Positions 44,269 through 55,694 are shown, numbered from the stretch's first letter. The stretch is 64,000 nt of DNA from Gammaproteobacteria bacterium (GCA_004298065.1 SCRL01000058.1:1-64000), one strand, 5' to 3'. Notes: a model not told the origin generated them from the letters alone. Numbers and translations: made by a program.

Positions 44269-45302
44269 GCTTGCTTCTCCTTGGTCTTCTTTTCGAGCGC
44301 CGCCTCGAGCGCCTGCACGCGCCGCGCCAGCTCGTCGAGGTGGTGCAACCGCGCGGCGTTTCGCCGCCAGGCCTCGACCGGCTGTGCCTTGAGGCTCGCG
44401 GAGTACACGCCGGGCTTGTCAATCGAGCTTGTCACCAGCGTGCCTGCGGTGATGTGCACGTCATCGACGATCGTCAGATGGTCCACGATGCCGGCCTGAC
44501 CGCCGACGGTGCAGCGCTGTCCTATCGTCGTGCTGCCCGCGATCCCGACCTGCGCGGCGATGGCGGTATTGTCGCCGATACGAACGTTGTGCGCGACATG
44601 AATGAGATTGTCGAGCTTAACGCCGCTGCCGATCACCGTGTCGGCAAGCGCGCCGCGATCGATGGTGGTATTGGCGCCGACCTCGACCGCATCGCCGAGC
44701 ACCGCGCGGCCGAGTTGGGGCACCTTGTGCCAGCGCTCGCCGTCTTTGGCAAAACCGAAGCCGTCGGCGCCGACGACCGCGCCCGGATGCAACAGGCAGT
44801 TGCGACCGACGACACAGCCATCGGCGATGTAAACGTTCGCCACGAGCCGCGTGCCCGCGCCGAGGACCGCGCCGCGACCGACGTAGCAGCCGGTGCCCAC
44901 CTGTACGCGCTCGCCAAGCATCGCGCCTTCATCGATCACGGCGAGCGGCCCAACCGAGGCTGTCGGTGAGACCTGCGCGCCCGATACGACCAGGGCGCTG
45001 GCGTGTATGCTCGCCACGGAGGCCGGTGTCGGATGGAGGATGGCGGCGATCTGGGCGAAGGCGAGATGCGGATTGACGACCACGATTGCGTTTCCCGCAT
45101 AGTCGCCGATGTCGGACTCGCGCAGGATTACCGCGCCCGCCCTGGTCTCGGCAAGAAGCTTCTGGTATTTACGATCGGCCAGGAAGGCGATGTCTTGCGG
45201 TCCCGCGCCGGCCAGCGGCGCAACGCGCTCGATCGCGGTGGCCTGTTGTCCACGGACGGTGCCGTGTACGCGTCGGGCAAGCTCGGCCAGGGTGACGGCC
45301 AT
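44265..45302 (-). CDS. lpxD: UDP-3-O-acylglucosamine N-acyltransferase
   Basis: Third step of lipid A synthesis: N-acylation of UDP-3-O-acylglucosamine. The 345 residues have an N-terminal uridine-binding domain ([25 protein letters not shown]), a hexapeptide-repeat beta helix ([20 protein letters not shown]) with [20 protein letters not shown] and the catalytic [20 protein letters not shown], and a C-terminal helix rich in Lys. It starts 6 bases after skp ends. Confidence 0.97.
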   Translation of the reverse strand: MAVTLAELARRVHGTVRGQQATAIERVAPLAGAGPQDIAFLADRKYQKLLAETRAGAVILRESDIGDYAGNAIVVVNPHLAFAQIAAILHPTPASVASIHASALVVSGAQVSPTASVGPLAVIDEGAMLGERVQVGTGCYVGRGAVLGAGTRLVANVYIADGCVVGRNCLLHPGAVVGADGFGFAKDGERWHKVPQLGRAVLGDAVEVGANTTIDRGALADTVIGSGVKLDNLIHVAHNVRIGDNTAIAAQVGIAGSTTIGQRCTVGGQAGIVDHLTIVDDVHITAGTLVTSSIDKPGVYSASLKAQPVEAWRRNAARLHHLDELARRVQALEAALEKKTKEKQA

Positions 45303-45308
45303 GGGAGG

Positions 45309-45830
45309 TTATTTCTTCCCGAGCTTCTTCAGAACCTTGTCGGTGATGTCCACCTTGTTGCCGGCGTAGATGACGCCTTCGTGCAGGATCAGGTCGAAGT
45401 TCTCCTGCTTGGCGATCTCGACAATGGCCTTGAACACGATCTTTTGCAGCGCAGCCAGCTCCTCGTTGCGCCGCAGGTTGTAGTCCTCGCGAAACTCCTG
45501 GCTCAATCGGCGCACGTCGCGTTTAAGCGAGACCGCTTCATGCTCACGCGCGCGCCGGTCCGGCTCCTTGAGCACCAGCGCGTTCTTCTCAAGGTCCTGC
45601 TCGAGTTGCTTGATGCGGTTCTGCATCTCGACGATTTTTTTGTCACGTGGGCTGAATTCGGCCTCGAGTTTCTTCAGCGCGGACTCGCCCTGGGGAGCCT
45701 CCTCGATGACCTTCACCGCATTGACGTAACCGATCTTGAGCTCAGCCGCGCCCGCCGTGGACGCGCCGGCAAGGAGCAGCGGCACGATGAGCGCATGGGT
45801 CAGGCGAATCAGGTGTTTCCGATCGAACAA
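45309..45830 (-). CDS. skp: periplasmic chaperone Skp/OmpH
   Basis: Trimeric periplasmic chaperone delivering outer membrane proteins to BamA, encoded just upstream. No ATG is suitable; TTG 45830 lies 6 bases after AGGAG and gives 173 residues with a signal peptide (LIRLTHALIVPLLLAGASTA, cut before AELKIGYV). The rest is the long helical hairpin: KIVEMQNRIKQLEQDLEKNA and LRRNEELAALQKIVFKAIVE, then a final beta piece FDLILHEGVIYAG. A longer open frame upstream enters bamA and is not used. Confidence 0.92.
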   Translation of the reverse strand: MFDRKHLIRLTHALIVPLLLAGASTAGAAELKIGYVNAVKVIEEAPQGESALKKLEAEFSPRDKKIVEMQNRIKQLEQDLEKNALVLKEPDRRAREHEAVSLKRDVRRLSQEFREDYNLRRNEELAALQKIVFKAIVEIAKQENFDLILHEGVIYAGNKVDITDKVLKKLGKK

Positions 45831-45847
45831 AGGCTTGCTCCTGATGC

Positions 45848-48139
45848 TTAGCGGAACGGCACGCCCAGCGTGAACTGGAATCCTTCCGTCTTGTCTTCGG
45901 TTTTCTTGCGCAGCGGTATGCCGTAGCTGAAACTCAGCGGACCTACCGGCGAGTACCAATTAAACGACAAACCTGTCGAATAGCGCAACTCCGAAAACTC
46001 GATCTTCTGGCCCTCGCCCCACACCATGCCGGAGTCGACGAACCAGCTCATACGCATTGCCTTGTTGTCGCGCGATGACCCCGGGACGGGGAAGAACAGC
46101 TCGGCATTTGCCAGCGCGCGCTTGTTACCGCCGATGGGATCGTCAGGGTAACGCGCATCGCGCGGACCGAGCGAGCGCGACTTGAAGCCGCGTATCGTGT
46201 TGCTGCCGCCGGCAAAGTAGTTCTTGAAGAATGGCAACTCATTGGTGCTGCCAAACCCATCGCCGTAGCCGAGCTCGCCCCTCAGGCGTAACGAGCTGCG
46301 CGTGCCCAGGGGCCAGTAACGGCCGAGCAGATAATTGATCTTGTAGTATTCCAGATCGCTGCCCGGCACACCCAGTTCACCGTTCACGCGCTGGATGACA
46401 CCGCTCGTGGGTAGCAGCGTACTGTCCAGGCTGTCGCTCGCCCAGCCGACGTTGCCGACGAGCAGGTTGTTCGTGTTGCCATAACGGCTGACGAAATCCT
46501 GCGCCACCTGGGCGGTGTCGGAACCGGTCTTGATCGTAATCTGTTCGACATCCATGCCCACGTTGATCGACGTGAGCTCGGTCAGGGGAATGCCGTAGAA
46601 CACGCCGCCACCGGTGGTCTGCACGTCATACGCGGCGGTGTTGGCGCGCGAGGCATCCACCTTGCTGTTGAAGAGATTAAAGCCGCGGCTGATGCCGTCC
46701 GGTGTGTGGTACGGATTGAGGTAGCGCACGTTGAAATTGGTGGTCGATGCTGAATTATCGACGCTGAAGCTCAGCTCCCTGCCCGTGCCGAACAGGTTCG
46801 ACTGGGTGATGCTCGCGTTGAGCAGCACGCCGTCGGCATCGGAGTAGCCGACACCGACGAGCAGGTTGCCGGTGTGCCGTTCCTTGACCGCGACGTTGAC
46901 GTCCACCTGGTCCGGGCTGTCCGGCACCGCCGGGGTTTCCACGTTCACGTCGTCGAAAAACCCGAGCCGTTGCAGGCGCACGCGCGAGCGCTGGATCTTG
47001 TCCGCGGCGTACCAGCCGCCTTCCAGCTGGCGCATCTCGCGGCGCAGCACTTCGTCGCGCGTGGCGATGTTGCCGGCGAAGCTTACACGCCGGACATACA
47101 CGCGGCGACCCGGATCGACGAAGAAGGTGAAGAAGACTTCCGACTTTCCCTTATCGATGTCAGGTGCGGCATTGACGTTCGCAAACGCGTAACCGTCGTT
47201 GGCCAAGCGGTCGGTGATCGCCTTCGTGGATTCGGTGAGCGCCTTGCGCGAGAACGTGCTGCCCGACTTGATGGCCACCAGTTTCTCGAGTTCCTTTTCC
47301 GGCACCACGAACGTCCCGGCCAGCTTGAAACCGGTGAAGGAATATTTCTTTCCCTCGGTAATATTGATCGTGATGTAGATGTTTTCCTTGTCGGGCATGA
47401 TGGATACCTGGGTCGAGTCGATATTGAACTCGAGGTATCCCTGGTCTTGATAGAAATTGCGCAGCGCCTCGAGGTCGGCGGATAGCTTTTGCCGGGAATA
47501 CTGGTCGGCGGTGGTGAAGAACGCGTACCACGGCGCCGGCCCGAGGGCGAACAGATCGAGCAGCTTCTTGTCGGCGTACGACTGGTTGCCGATGAGGTTG
47601 ATCTCGCGGATGCGCGCCGGCTTGCCCTCGGTGACGTCGAACCGGATGCCGACGCGGTTGCGCTCAAGCGGCGTCACCGTCGGCTTGACCGTGACGGCGT
47701 AAAAACCGCGCGCGAAATACTGCTGACGCATCTCCTGCTCGACACGGTCCATCAGCGAGCGATTGAACACACGACCCTCGGCAAGGCCGATCTCCTTGAG
47801 CGCCTTCTTGAGGTCCTCCTCGGAGAACTCATCGGTGCCCGTGATGCGGATATCGGCGATGGACGGACGCTCGACGACGCTGACGATCAGCATGTCGCCC
47901 TGGCGCTCCAGGCGTACGTCGCGGAAGAAGCCGGTCTTGAACAATGCCCGCAGCGCCTCCTGGGTGTCGCGCTCGGTGACGGAGTCGCCGACCTTGACCG
48001 GGAGATAGTTGAACACCGTGCCGGCGGAAATGCGTTGCAGGCCTTCCACGCGGATATCGCGGATCACAAAGGATTCCGCCGCATTCGCCGGAAGGACACA
48101 CGATACCGCCAGGAACAGGACCGCCAGGATTCGCTTCAT
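45848..48139 (-). CDS. bamA: outer membrane assembly factor BamA
   Basis: Outer-membrane beta-barrel that inserts other barrels. From ATG 48139 it has 763 residues; a TTG at 48160 adds 7. Signal peptide MKRILAVLFLAVSCVLPANA, then five POTRA domains (first: FVIRDIRVEGLQRISAGTVF) to about residue 400, then the 16-strand barrel with the conserved loop-6 motif NTIRGFKSRSLGPRD (variant of VRGF) and a C-terminal strand ending GFQFTLGVPFR, with terminal aromatic then basic residue. Between rseP and skp as usual. Confidence 0.97.
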   Translation of the reverse strand: MKRILAVLFLAVSCVLPANAAESFVIRDIRVEGLQRISAGTVFNYLPVKVGDSVTERDTQEALRALFKTGFFRDVRLERQGDMLIVSVVERPSIADIRITGTDEFSEEDLKKALKEIGLAEGRVFNRSLMDRVEQEMRQQYFARGFYAVTVKPTVTPLERNRVGIRFDVTEGKPARIREINLIGNQSYADKKLLDLFALGPAPWYAFFTTADQYSRQKLSADLEALRNFYQDQGYLEFNIDSTQVSIMPDKENIYITINITEGKKYSFTGFKLAGTFVVPEKELEKLVAIKSGSTFSRKALTESTKAITDRLANDGYAFANVNAAPDIDKGKSEVFFTFFVDPGRRVYVRRVSFAGNIATRDEVLRREMRQLEGGWYAADKIQRSRVRLQRLGFFDDVNVETPAVPDSPDQVDVNVAVKERHTGNLLVGVGYSDADGVLLNASITQSNLFGTGRELSFSVDNSASTTNFNVRYLNPYHTPDGISRGFNLFNSKVDASRANTAAYDVQTTGGGVFYGIPLTELTSINVGMDVEQITIKTGSDTAQVAQDFVSRYGNTNNLLVGNVGWASDSLDSTLLPTSGVIQRVNGELGVPGSDLEYYKINYLLGRYWPLGTRSSLRLRGELGYGDGFGSTNELPFFKNYFAGGSNTIRGFKSRSLGPRDARYPDDPIGGNKRALANAELFFPVPGSSRDNKAMRMSWFVDSGMVWGEGQKIEFSELRYSTGLSFNWYSPVGPLSFSYGIPLRKKTEDKTEGFQFTLGVPFR

Positions 48140-48166
48140 TCGTTCTGTTTTTGTCGTCAATCGTTG

Positions 48167-49528
48167 TTATCGGAAAATCCGGGTCAGGTCGTTGTAGAAC
48201 GCCAATACCATCAATGCGACCAGGAGCGCCACCCCGATTTGCTGGCCCCAAGCCAGCGCACGCTCCGACACCGGACTGCCCTTTACGGCCTCGATACTGT
48301 AATACATAAGGTGTCCGCCATCGAGTACGGGAATCGGCAGCAGGTTGAGCACGCCGAGGCTGATACTAATGAAGGCCAGGAACAGCACGAACGGCGTCAG
48401 CCCGGTCTTGGCCGAGTGGCCGGCATACTGCGCGATGGTGATCGGACCGCTGATGTTTTCTGCCGAAACTTCCAGCTTGAGCATGCGGTAAAGCATCTCC
48501 AGCGTCAGCACCGACGTCGACCAGGTGTTCTCTGCGCCCTCCAGCAGTCCTTCCAGCACCCCATAGCGAACGCGCACCGTCATATCCGGCGGCAGTTCGG
48601 CGAACCGCGGGCGGATATGGATGCGCCCGATTCTTTGTCCGCCCTGCTCGATCGCGTCGGGCGTGAGCGTTACGCGCTGACGGGCGCCATTGCGCTCGAT
48701 CGTCACCGCGATGGGCTCCCCGGGGTGACGGCTGATCGTGCCGGCGACATCCTCCCATGTGCGCACCGGCAGCCCCTGAATCTCGATGAAGCGGTCGCCA
48801 ACCTGGAGGCCGGCCTGCTGCGCCGGACCGGCCTCGAGCGCGCCGATGACCGGTAACGGCGGTGGCAATGCCGGGAACAATCCGATCCCGCGTTCTACCA
48901 GGCCGGCATCGACCGACGCCGCCGGAAAATCGCGCAGATCGAGCATACGCGTTTGCGACCGGCCATCTCGATCGCGCACCTCGAACGTCACCACATCGCG
49001 ATCGAGCGCGCGCCGGAAGAGGTACAGCCGACGCTGGTCCCAGCTCTGCACCGCCCTGCCGTCGATACTCGCAATAAAATCGCCCTCACGGAAACCGGCG
49101 CGCTCGGCCACCGAATTCTCGAGCACGCGTCCCACTACCGGCTTGAGGCCGTCCACGCCGACGAGATTCACAGCCCAGTAAGCCAGGATCGCAAACAGGA
49201 AATTGGCGAAAGGCCCCGCGAGCACGACCAGAATGCGTTTCCACACCGGCTGGCGGTTGAACGCGCGCGGCAAATCCTCCGGCTTCACCTCGCCCTCGGC
49301 TTCGTCGAGCATCTTGACGTAGCCGCCGAGCGGCAGCGCCGCCACCACGAGCTCCATCTGATCGGCGCCGACACGGCGGGTCCAAAGCGGTTTGCCGAAG
49401 CCGACGGAGAACCGCAACACCTTCACGCCGACGCGCCGCGCCACCCAGTAGTGGCCGAACTCATGCACCACGATCAGGACACCGAGGGCGACGATGAAGG
49501 CAGCGATGTAATAAAGGAAATCGGTCAT
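48167..49528 (-). CDS. rseP: site-2 protease RseP
   Basis: Intramembrane zinc protease that cuts RseA after DegS and so releases RpoE; the target genes are at 19671-20856. The 453 residues show the zinc motif [13 protein letters not shown] (HExxH at 22-26), [20 protein letters not shown], two periplasmic PDZ domains with [19 protein letters not shown], and the third zinc ligand in [17 protein letters not shown]. Four membrane helices. It overlaps dxr by 4 bases and is followed by bamA. Confidence 0.97.
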   Translation of the reverse strand: MTDFLYYIAAFIVALGVLIVVHEFGHYWVARRVGVKVLRFSVGFGKPLWTRRVGADQMELVVAALPLGGYVKMLDEAEGEVKPEDLPRAFNRQPVWKRILVVLAGPFANFLFAILAYWAVNLVGVDGLKPVVGRVLENSVAERAGFREGDFIASIDGRAVQSWDQRRLYLFRRALDRDVVTFEVRDRDGRSQTRMLDLRDFPAASVDAGLVERGIGLFPALPPPLPVIGALEAGPAQQAGLQVGDRFIEIQGLPVRTWEDVAGTISRHPGEPIAVTIERNGARQRVTLTPDAIEQGGQRIGRIHIRPRFAELPPDMTVRVRYGVLEGLLEGAENTWSTSVLTLEMLYRMLKLEVSAENISGPITIAQYAGHSAKTGLTPFVLFLAFISISLGVLNLLPIPVLDGGHLMYYSIEAVKGSPVSERALAWGQQIGVALLVALMVLAFYNDLTRIFR

Positions 49529-50757
49529 CCGGCCTCCTGTCGCGATCGGCGATCAAACTCCGCCACCCGGAGTTCGGCAACGCGCCGCGCGGCGTCGTCA
49601 GCCGCGAGGATCGCTTCGAGCTGCACGTCCTGCCCCACCGGCAGCTGTGAACGCGTTTGCTCGATGACGCGCGGGATGTCGATGAAACCGATCTTGCGGT
49701 CGAGAAATGCCTGCACCGCGACCTCGTTGGCGGCATTGAGCACCGTCGGCGCGGTGCCGCCTGCGCGCGCGGCCTCGTAGGCGAGTCGCAGGCACGGAAA
49801 GCGCTCGGGGTCGGGGCGTTCGAAATTGAATTGCGCCAACTCGAACAGGTCGAGGCGGCGTACGCCGGAATCTATACGCTCCGGCCAGGCAAGCGCGTGC
49901 GCAATCGGTGTGCGCATGTCGGGGTTGCCGAGCTGCGCCAGCACCGAGCCGTCGCGATACTCGACCAGCGAGTGAATCACGCTCTGTGGATGAATCACGA
50001 TCTCGACCTGCTCCGGCGTGACGCCGAACAGCTGGCACGCCTCGATCAGTTCGAGTCCCTTGTTCATGAGCGTGGCCGAGTCCACGGAGATCTTGCGGCC
50101 CATGACCCATTTCGGATGGGCGCAGGCCTGCTCCGGTGTCGCCTGCGCGAGGTCCGGTGCCGGCCAGTCGCGGAACGGGCCGCCCGAGCCGGTGAGAAAG
50201 ATGCGCTGAACTTCGGGACGCGTGTCACCGGCGCGGAAGTCCGTCGGCATGCACTGGAAGATGGCATTGTGCTCGCTGTCCACCGGCAACAGTTCCGCGC
50301 CACTTTGGCGCGCGGCCTCGATGAATAGATGGCCGGACATCACCAGCGGTTCTTTGTTTGCGATCAGCACGCGCTTGCCGGCGCGCGTGGCCGTGAGCGC
50401 GGGCAAGAGCCCCGCGGCGCCGACGATGGCAGCCATCACGGTGTGCACCGACGGCAGTGCCGCCACGGTATTGAGTCCTTCGATGCCGCTCAGCACTGAC
50501 ACCGACAGGCGTTCGCGCCGCAACCGGTCTTCGAGCTCGGCCGCGGCGGCGGTGTCCTGCATCGCGGCGAACTCGGGCCGGAAACGGCGGCACTGTTCGA
50601 GCAGCCGTTCCACCTGGGTATTGGCCGTGAGCGCCACCACGCGGAACCGGTCCGGGTGGCGCGCCAACACGTCGAGCGTGTTCGTGCCGATGGACCCGGT
50701 GGAACCGAGCAGCGTGACGCCGCGCGGGCGGGTATCGGTGGTTTGGATGGCGGTCAT
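49525..50757 (-). CDS. dxr: 1-deoxyxylulose-5-phosphate reductoisomerase
   Basis: Forms 2-C-methylerythritol 4-phosphate, the committed step of the non-mevalonate isoprenoid pathway. From ATG 50757, overlapping the cdsA stop by 4 bases, it has 410 residues. NADPH motif [47 protein letters not shown], and [12 protein letters not shown] and the metal/substrate segment [15 protein letters not shown] with [18 protein letters not shown]. It provides isoprenoid precursors for UppS. A GTG at 50787 is possible but overlaps cdsA more. Confidence 0.97.
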   Translation of the reverse strand: MTAIQTTDTRPRGVTLLGSTGSIGTNTLDVLARHPDRFRVVALTANTQVERLLEQCRRFRPEFAAMQDTAAAAELEDRLRRERLSVSVLSGIEGLNTVAALPSVHTVMAAIVGAAGLLPALTATRAGKRVLIANKEPLVMSGHLFIEAARQSGAELLPVDSEHNAIFQCMPTDFRAGDTRPEVQRIFLTGSGGPFRDWPAPDLAQATPEQACAHPKWVMGRKISVDSATLMNKGLELIEACQLFGVTPEQVEIVIHPQSVIHSLVEYRDGSVLAQLGNPDMRTPIAHALAWPERIDSGVRRLDLFELAQFNFERPDPERFPCLRLAYEAARAGGTAPTVLNAANEVAVQAFLDRKIGFIDIPRVIEQTRSQLPVGQDVQLEAILAADDAARRVAELRVAEFDRRSRQEAG

Positions 50758-51593
50758 GACACCCCGGAATTCAACAGAAACACCCAACCGGCGGCGAACA
50801 CCGGCGCCGCGGCGGTGAGTGCGTCAATGCGGTCGAGCACGCCGCCATGGCCTGGCAGCAGGCGCCCGCTGTCCTTCACGCCGGCGGTGCGCTTGAGCTT
50901 GCTCTCAGCCAGGTCGCCGACGATGGAAAACACAACGGCGGCCAGCGCAACCACGAGCCACAACATTAGCCTTGCGCCCTCCAGTCGCCAGATCATTGTC
51001 CCACAAACAGTGGCCAGCAGTGTCGCCGTGCCCAGGGCGCCGAGCGCGCCTTCTACGGTTTTGCCGGGGCTGATGAGCGGCGCAAGCTTGTGTCGTCCGA
51101 AGGCCCAGCCGAAGAAATACGCCGCGCTATCCGCGGTCCACACGAGCACCAGGAGGAACAGCAAAAGTGCGGGGCTGCGCGGATCGGCGGCGTGCAGATA
51201 CAGCAGCCCGACCCAGGCCGGAACCAGCGTGCAAAACCCACTCACCCGTCGGCCGGTGCGCGTCGCGAGCCAGCCAGCCTCGGGCGCTGGATGGCGCCAC
51301 AGCTCGACCGCAACCCACAACCACCAGAGTACAGCTGTTCCCAACAGCGGTACCACGGCGTTCGGGTCGCGTGCGAGGGCATGCACTGCGGCGGCGCCGA
51401 AAAGCGTAAGCGATACGACATACAACCAGCGACCGGCGGCAGACTGGACACCCGTGAGCGCACTCCATTCCAGCGCGCCCACGACAATGAATGCGCCAAA
51501 TAACAGCGCAAGCCAGAACGTCGGGAGGTAAAACAACGCCGCGAGCAGCGGCGGGATAAGTATCAGCGCCGTGAGGATACGGCGGCTAAGCAT
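50754..51593 (-). CDS. cdsA: phosphatidate cytidylyltransferase
   Basis: Makes CDP-diacylglycerol from phosphatidate and CTP for phospholipid synthesis. The 279 residues are largely hydrophobic with about eight membrane helices; the family signature is in the C-terminal part ([20 protein letters not shown], then [11 protein letters not shown]), with the conserved aspartate. It overlaps uppS by 8 bases and dxr by 4. Confidence 0.96.
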   Translation of the reverse strand: MLSRRILTALILIPPLLAALFYLPTFWLALLFGAFIVVGALEWSALTGVQSAAGRWLYVVSLTLFGAAAVHALARDPNAVVPLLGTAVLWWLWVAVELWRHPAPEAGWLATRTGRRVSGFCTLVPAWVGLLYLHAADPRSPALLLFLLVLVWTADSAAYFFGWAFGRHKLAPLISPGKTVEGALGALGTATLLATVCGTMIWRLEGARLMLWLVVALAAVVFSIVGDLAESKLKRTAGVKDSGRLLPGHGGVLDRIDALTAAAPVFAAGWVFLLNSGVS

Positions 51594-52362
51594 GCTTCGC
51601 GGCTTCGACCTGCTCGCCGGTCATGCCGAAGCGACGCTGGCGCCCGGCAAAGGAAGCCAGCGCCTGTTCGAACTGGTCGCGGTCGAAGTCGGGCCAGAGC
51701 GTCGGCGTGAAGTAGAGCTCCGTGTAGGCAAGCTGCCACAGGAGGAAGTTGCTGATGCGCTGCTCGCCACCGGTGCGAATGAACAGATCGGGCTCCGGGA
51801 CACCGGCCAGGCTCAGATTGGCTTCGAGACTTTCGGCCGTGATGTCTTCCGGTTTGAGCTCACCGGCGGCGACACGCCGCGCCAGCGTGGCAGCGGCGTT
51901 AGCGATGTCCCAGCGACCGCCGTAGTTGGCGGCGATGGTGAGGGTCAAGGCCGTGTTGTTTTTCGTCAGCAGTTCCGCCTGGCGGATGCGCGTGGCGATT
52001 TTGCGCCCGAAGCGTTCGATGTCGCCGATGACGCGGAAGCGCACATTGCCCTCGTGCAGCTTCTTTATCTCGCGTTCGAGCGCGGTCAGGAACAGATCCA
52101 GCAGCAGCCGCACCTCCTGCTCTGGCCGGCGCCAGTTCTCGCTCGAGAACGCAAACAGCGTGAGATACGGAATGCGCAACTCGCCACAGGTCCGCACCAG
52201 CTCGCGCACCCGCTCAACACCCTTACGATGGCCGGCGATGCGCGGCAGGCCGCGGCGGTTCGCCCACCGGCCGTTGCCGTCCATGATGACGGCGACGTGT
52301 TGCGGCAGGCCGCCCTGTCCGGGAAGTCGCTGTTCGTTGCTGATATTGCCTGGCTGCGTCAT
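51586..52362 (-). CDS. uppS: undecaprenyl diphosphate synthase
   Basis: Cis-prenyltransferase making the C55 lipid carrier for peptidoglycan and O-antigen. The 258 residues show HVAVIMDGNGRWANRRGLPR with the catalytic aspartate, IAGHRKGVERVREL, LTLFAFSSENWRRPEQEV, NYGGRWDIANAA, and the C-terminal PEPDLFIRTGGEQRISNFLL followed by WQLAYTELYFTPTLWPDF. It lies 29 bases after frr. Confidence 0.97.
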   Translation of the reverse strand: MTQPGNISNEQRLPGQGGLPQHVAVIMDGNGRWANRRGLPRIAGHRKGVERVRELVRTCGELRIPYLTLFAFSSENWRRPEQEVRLLLDLFLTALEREIKKLHEGNVRFRVIGDIERFGRKIATRIRQAELLTKNNTALTLTIAANYGGRWDIANAAATLARRVAAGELKPEDITAESLEANLSLAGVPEPDLFIRTGGEQRISNFLLWQLAYTELYFTPTLWPDFDRDQFEQALASFAGRQRRFGMTGEQVEAAKHA

Positions 52363-52391
52363 GGTTGCCGTGCCTCCGTGGCCATGGGGCC

Positions 52392-52958
52392 TCAGATCTG
52401 CATGATCTCCTGTTCCTTGGTCGCGACCAACTTGTCGATATCGGCAATGAACTTGTCCGTCGCTTTCTGAATTGCTTCCTGCGCGCGCTTGTCGTCGTCT
52501 TCGGTGATGAGCTTTTTCTTGAGCAAGTCTTTGAGATGCTGGTTGGCGTCGCGGCGAACGTTACGCACCGCGACCTTGGCGTTCTCGCCCTCGCCGCGCA
52601 CGTGCTTGCCGAGCTCCTTGCGCCGCTCCTCGGTAAGCGCCGGCAGCGGCACGCGGATGACGGTGCCGGTGGCGGCCGGGTTGAGGCCGAGGCCGGCATC
52701 GCGGATGGCCTTCTCCACCGCCTGCATGCTGCCCTTGTCGTACGGCTGCACGGTCAGGGTGCGTGCGTCGCTGACGGAAATATTCGCCAGCTGGTTGAGC
52801 GGCGTTTTGGCGCCGTAGTAGTCCACCTTCACGTGTTCGAGCAGGCCCGCGTGCGCCCGCCCGGTGCGCAGCTTGCTCATCTCGCTCTTCAGCGTCTCGA
52901 GCGACTTGGTCATGCGCCCTTCGGCGTCTTTTTTGATCTGGTCCACGGATTGGGTCAT
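52392..52958 (-). CDS. frr: ribosome recycling factor
   Basis: Splits post-termination ribosomes with EF-G. The 188 residues (typical 185) show [38 protein letters not shown], and the long helical hairpin with [20 protein letters not shown]. It begins 2 bases after the pyrH stop, so the two are coupled. Confidence 0.97.
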   Translation of the reverse strand: MTQSVDQIKKDAEGRMTKSLETLKSEMSKLRTGRAHAGLLEHVKVDYYGAKTPLNQLANISVSDARTLTVQPYDKGSMQAVEKAIRDAGLGLNPAATGTVIRVPLPALTEERRKELGKHVRGEGENAKVAVRNVRRDANQHLKDLLKKKLITEDDDKRAQEAIQKATDKFIADIDKLVATKEQEIMQI

Positions 52959-52960
52959 GG

Positions 52961-53680
52961 TCAGTCTCCCGCTTTTACCAAGGTGCCTTCGTTTTCACCC
53001 AGCGCCGCGCGCTTGAGGCTGCCGGGCTTGTTGATCGAGAACACGCGCAGCGGCATGTTCTGTTCGCGGCACAGCGCGATCGCCGTTGCGTCCATCACAC
53101 CCAGGCGCTTGGCCAACACCTCGCCGTAGGTGATGACGTCGTAGCGTTTCGCCTCCGGGTGGCGCACCGGGTCGCGGTCATACACGCCGTCGACCTTGGT
53201 CGCCTTGAATACGATGTCGGCGCCGATTTCGATGCCGCGCAACGTCGCCGCGGTATCGGTGGTGAAAAACGGGTTGCCGGTGCCGGCGGCGAAGATCACC
53301 ACGCGCCCGCGTTCGAGGTGCCGGATCGCGCGCCGGCGCACGTACGGCTCGACCACCTGGTCCATGCGGATCGCCGACTGCACGCGCGTCACCACGCCCT
53401 CGCGCTCGAACGCATTCTGCAACGCGAGCGCGTTGATCACGGTCGCGAGCATGCCCATGTAGTCGGCCGAGGCGCGCTCCATGCCCTGGGCCGAGCCGGC
53501 CACGCCGCGAAAGATATTGCCGCCGCCGATGACGACGCCGACCTGTACGCCGGCCTCGACCACCGACTTGATCTCGGCGGCGAGACGCGCAAGCGTCTCG
53601 GGGTTAATGCCGTAGGCATCGCTCCCCATGAGCGCCTCGCCGGAGAGCTTGAGCAGCACACGGCGGTAGGCGGCGCCCAT
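52961..53680 (-). CDS. pyrH: uridylate kinase
   Basis: Phosphorylates UMP to UDP. From ATG 53680 the product has 239 residues: [60 protein letters not shown], the UMP-site [20 protein letters not shown], and [14 protein letters not shown] longer open frame enters tsf and is not used. Gene order rpsB-tsf-pyrH-frr is nearly universal. Confidence 0.97.
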   Translation of the reverse strand: MGAAYRRVLLKLSGEALMGSDAYGINPETLARLAAEIKSVVEAGVQVGVVIGGGNIFRGVAGSAQGMERASADYMGMLATVINALALQNAFEREGVVTRVQSAIRMDQVVEPYVRRRAIRHLERGRVVIFAAGTGNPFFTTDTAATLRGIEIGADIVFKATKVDGVYDRDPVRHPEAKRYDVITYGEVLAKRLGVMDATAIALCREQNMPLRVFSINKPGSLKRAALGENEGTLVKAGD

Positions 53681-53685
53681 TTTGT

Positions 53686-54573
53686 TCAGGCCCCTTTGAC
53701 CTGCGCCATGACTTCGGCGGCGAAGTCGGTAGTCTTCTTCTCGATGCCCTCGCCCACCTCGAAGCGCGCGAAGCGCACGACCTTGGCACCCTTCGACTTG
53801 AGCAGCTTCTCGACCGTGGTGTCCGGGTCCTTCACGAACGGCTGACCGAGCAGCGTGATCTCGTTCAGGTACTTGTTCACGCGTCCTTCGACCATCTTCT
53901 CGATGATATTGGCCGGCTTGCCGGAGGTCTGTGCCTGTTCGGCGAAAATTGCTTTTTCTTTCGCAATCGCATCCGCCGGCACCTGGTCCTTTGATACGCA
54001 CTCGGGTCGCGAAGCGGCCACGTGCATGGCGATGTCTTTTGCCAGCGCCTCGTCGCCGCCCTCAAGCTCGACCAGCACGCCGATCTTGCGGCCGTGCACG
54101 TAGCCGGCGATGTGGCCCTTGTCCGAAGCGTAGCGCGTGAAGCGGCGCACCGCCATTTTCTCGCCGAGCTTCATCACGAGCCCTTCGAGCGACTGGGCGA
54201 CCGTCACCGCCGCGCCGTCTTTGAGCGCGAGCGCGCCGAGCGCGTTCACGTCCGCGGGATTGGAGGCGGTGACGCGCGCCGCGACATCCTGGGCAAAACC
54301 CATGAACTCGTCGCCTTTGGCGACGAAATCGGTTTCGGAGTTGACCTCGACCATGGCCGCGAGCTTGCGGTCGGCCGAGAGGTGCAGGCCGATGGCGCCG
54401 TCGGCAGCGGTGCGCCCGGCCTTCTTCTCGATCTTGGCGCCGGCCTTCTTGCGAAGCAGATCGGCCGCGGCCTCCATGTCGCCACTGGTTTCCTGGAGCG
54501 CGGCTTTGCACTCCATCATGCCGAGCCCGGTGCGTTCGCGCAGCTCTTTGACCTGTTGTGCGGAAATGCTCAT
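53686..54573 (-). CDS. tsf: elongation factor Ts
   Basis: Guanine nucleotide exchange factor for EF-Tu. The 295 residues include the UBA-like N-terminus [20 protein letters not shown] and [20 protein letters not shown], the core [17 protein letters not shown] contacting EF-Tu, and the subdomain with [20 protein letters not shown] and [13 protein letters not shown]. It follows rpsB after 91 bases containing a GC hairpin. Confidence 0.97.
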   Translation of the reverse strand: MSISAQQVKELRERTGLGMMECKAALQETSGDMEAAADLLRKKAGAKIEKKAGRTAADGAIGLHLSADRKLAAMVEVNSETDFVAKGDEFMGFAQDVAARVTASNPADVNALGALALKDGAAVTVAQSLEGLVMKLGEKMAVRRFTRYASDKGHIAGYVHGRKIGVLVELEGGDEALAKDIAMHVAASRPECVSKDQVPADAIAKEKAIFAEQAQTSGKPANIIEKMVEGRVNKYLNEITLLGQPFVKDPDTTVEKLLKSKGAKVVRFARFEVGEGIEKKTTDFAAEVMAQVKGA

Positions 54574-54641
54574 GACATCCTCATAATAAAATCGGATTGC
54601 GCCGTCCGCCGGTACACGGCGAACGGGCGGTGCTCAAAGCG

Positions 54642-54660
54642 AAGGGGGCGGCGCCCCCTT
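54642..54660. other. GC-rich hairpin between rpsB and tsf
   Basis: AAGGGGGC and GCCCCCTT pair around GGC, 4 bases after the rpsB stop on the minus strand. No T run follows on that strand, so it is better seen as an attenuator or mRNA-stabilising stem than as a full terminator; tsf continues in the same direction. Confidence 0.5.
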
Positions 54661-54664
54661 CTGG

Positions 54665-55564
54665 TTACTCGCCAGCCGTCTCGTCGGCGGCCGGCTTCTT
54701 GGCCGGCTTGGCCTTCGGCGTGGCGCGCGCGGGCTTCTTGGGCGCGGGCTTCGCCTCACTGACGGTCTCGGTCGCACCCTCGGCGCCGGCCTTCTTCTTG
54801 GAGACGACCTTGATCTTGGCCGGCTCCTCCGCCTCGACCTCGACAAACTCGTCCTCGCTGCCCACGAGCATCTCCTGACGCTTGGCCTGGCCGGCGATGA
54901 TCGCGTCCGCCGCGGCGCCGGCGTACAGCCGGATGGCGCGGATGGCGTCGTCGTTGCCGGGGATCACGTAGTCCACGCCGTCGGGCTTGCAGTTCGAGTC
55001 CACGACGCCGACCACCGGGATATTCAGCTTGTTCGCTTCCGCGACCGCGATGTACTCGTTGCCGACGTCGATCACGAACAGCGCGTCCGGGATGCCGGGC
55101 ATGTCCTTGATGCCGCCGAGACTGCCTTCGAGTTTCACGCGTTCGCGGTCGAGCTCAAGAATTTCCTTCTTGCCGAGCTTGTCGGCAGTGCTGGCGTCAG
55201 CCAGCATGCTTTCGATGCTCTTCAGGCGCTCGATCGAGCGGCGCACGGTGCGGTAGTTGGTCAGCATGCCGCCGAGCCAACGCTGGCTCACGTACGGCAC
55301 ACCGGCGCGCTGCGCCTCTTCCGCGACGATGTCCTGCGCCTGGCGCTTGGTGCCGACGAACAGCACCGTGCCGCCGTTGGCCGCGAGCTTCTGCAGGAAC
55401 GCCATCGCCTCGTTGAACAGCGGCAGCGTCTTTTCGAGATTAATGATGTGGATCTTGTTGCGCTCGCCGAAAATGAACGGACGCATCTTGGGGTGCCAGA
55501 AGCGGGTCTGGTGGCCGAAATGCACGCCGGCCTCCAGCATCTGACGCATGCTGATATTGCTCAT
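54665..55564 (-). CDS. rpsB: 30S ribosomal protein S2 with C-terminal extension
   Basis: Primary component of the 30S subunit. From ATG 55564 it has 299 residues. The conserved body shows [80 protein letters not shown] and [21 protein letters not shown]. coli S2 has 241 residues; here an acidic segment ([16 protein letters not shown]) and a Lys/Pro/Ala-rich tail ([20 protein letters not shown]) add about 60 residues. An in-frame opening upstream (to 55648) is not conserved sequence. Confidence 0.97.
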   Translation of the reverse strand: MSNISMRQMLEAGVHFGHQTRFWHPKMRPFIFGERNKIHIINLEKTLPLFNEAMAFLQKLAANGGTVLFVGTKRQAQDIVAEEAQRAGVPYVSQRWLGGMLTNYRTVRRSIERLKSIESMLADASTADKLGKKEILELDRERVKLEGSLGGIKDMPGIPDALFVIDVGNEYIAVAEANKLNIPVVGVVDSNCKPDGVDYVIPGNDDAIRAIRLYAGAAADAIIAGQAKRQEMLVGSEDEFVEVEAEEPAKIKVVSKKKAGAEGATETVSEAKPAPKKPARATPKAKPAKKPAADETAGE

Positions 55565-55694
55565 GTTGTCTCCTCGGGTTGTTTCCGCCGCGGGCCCCAT
55601 GCCCCAACCCGCGGAAACCGCAGGCACCCGGGAGCACGTGTCGACCACGCGTGAGAGTTAATAAAAATTACCCCGGGACGTCCGGGGCGCGCGT

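Noticed and set aside
54574-54664. Extra gene or RNA between tsf and rpsB
   Set aside because: Only a GC hairpin is present; no frame or RNA fold of substance.
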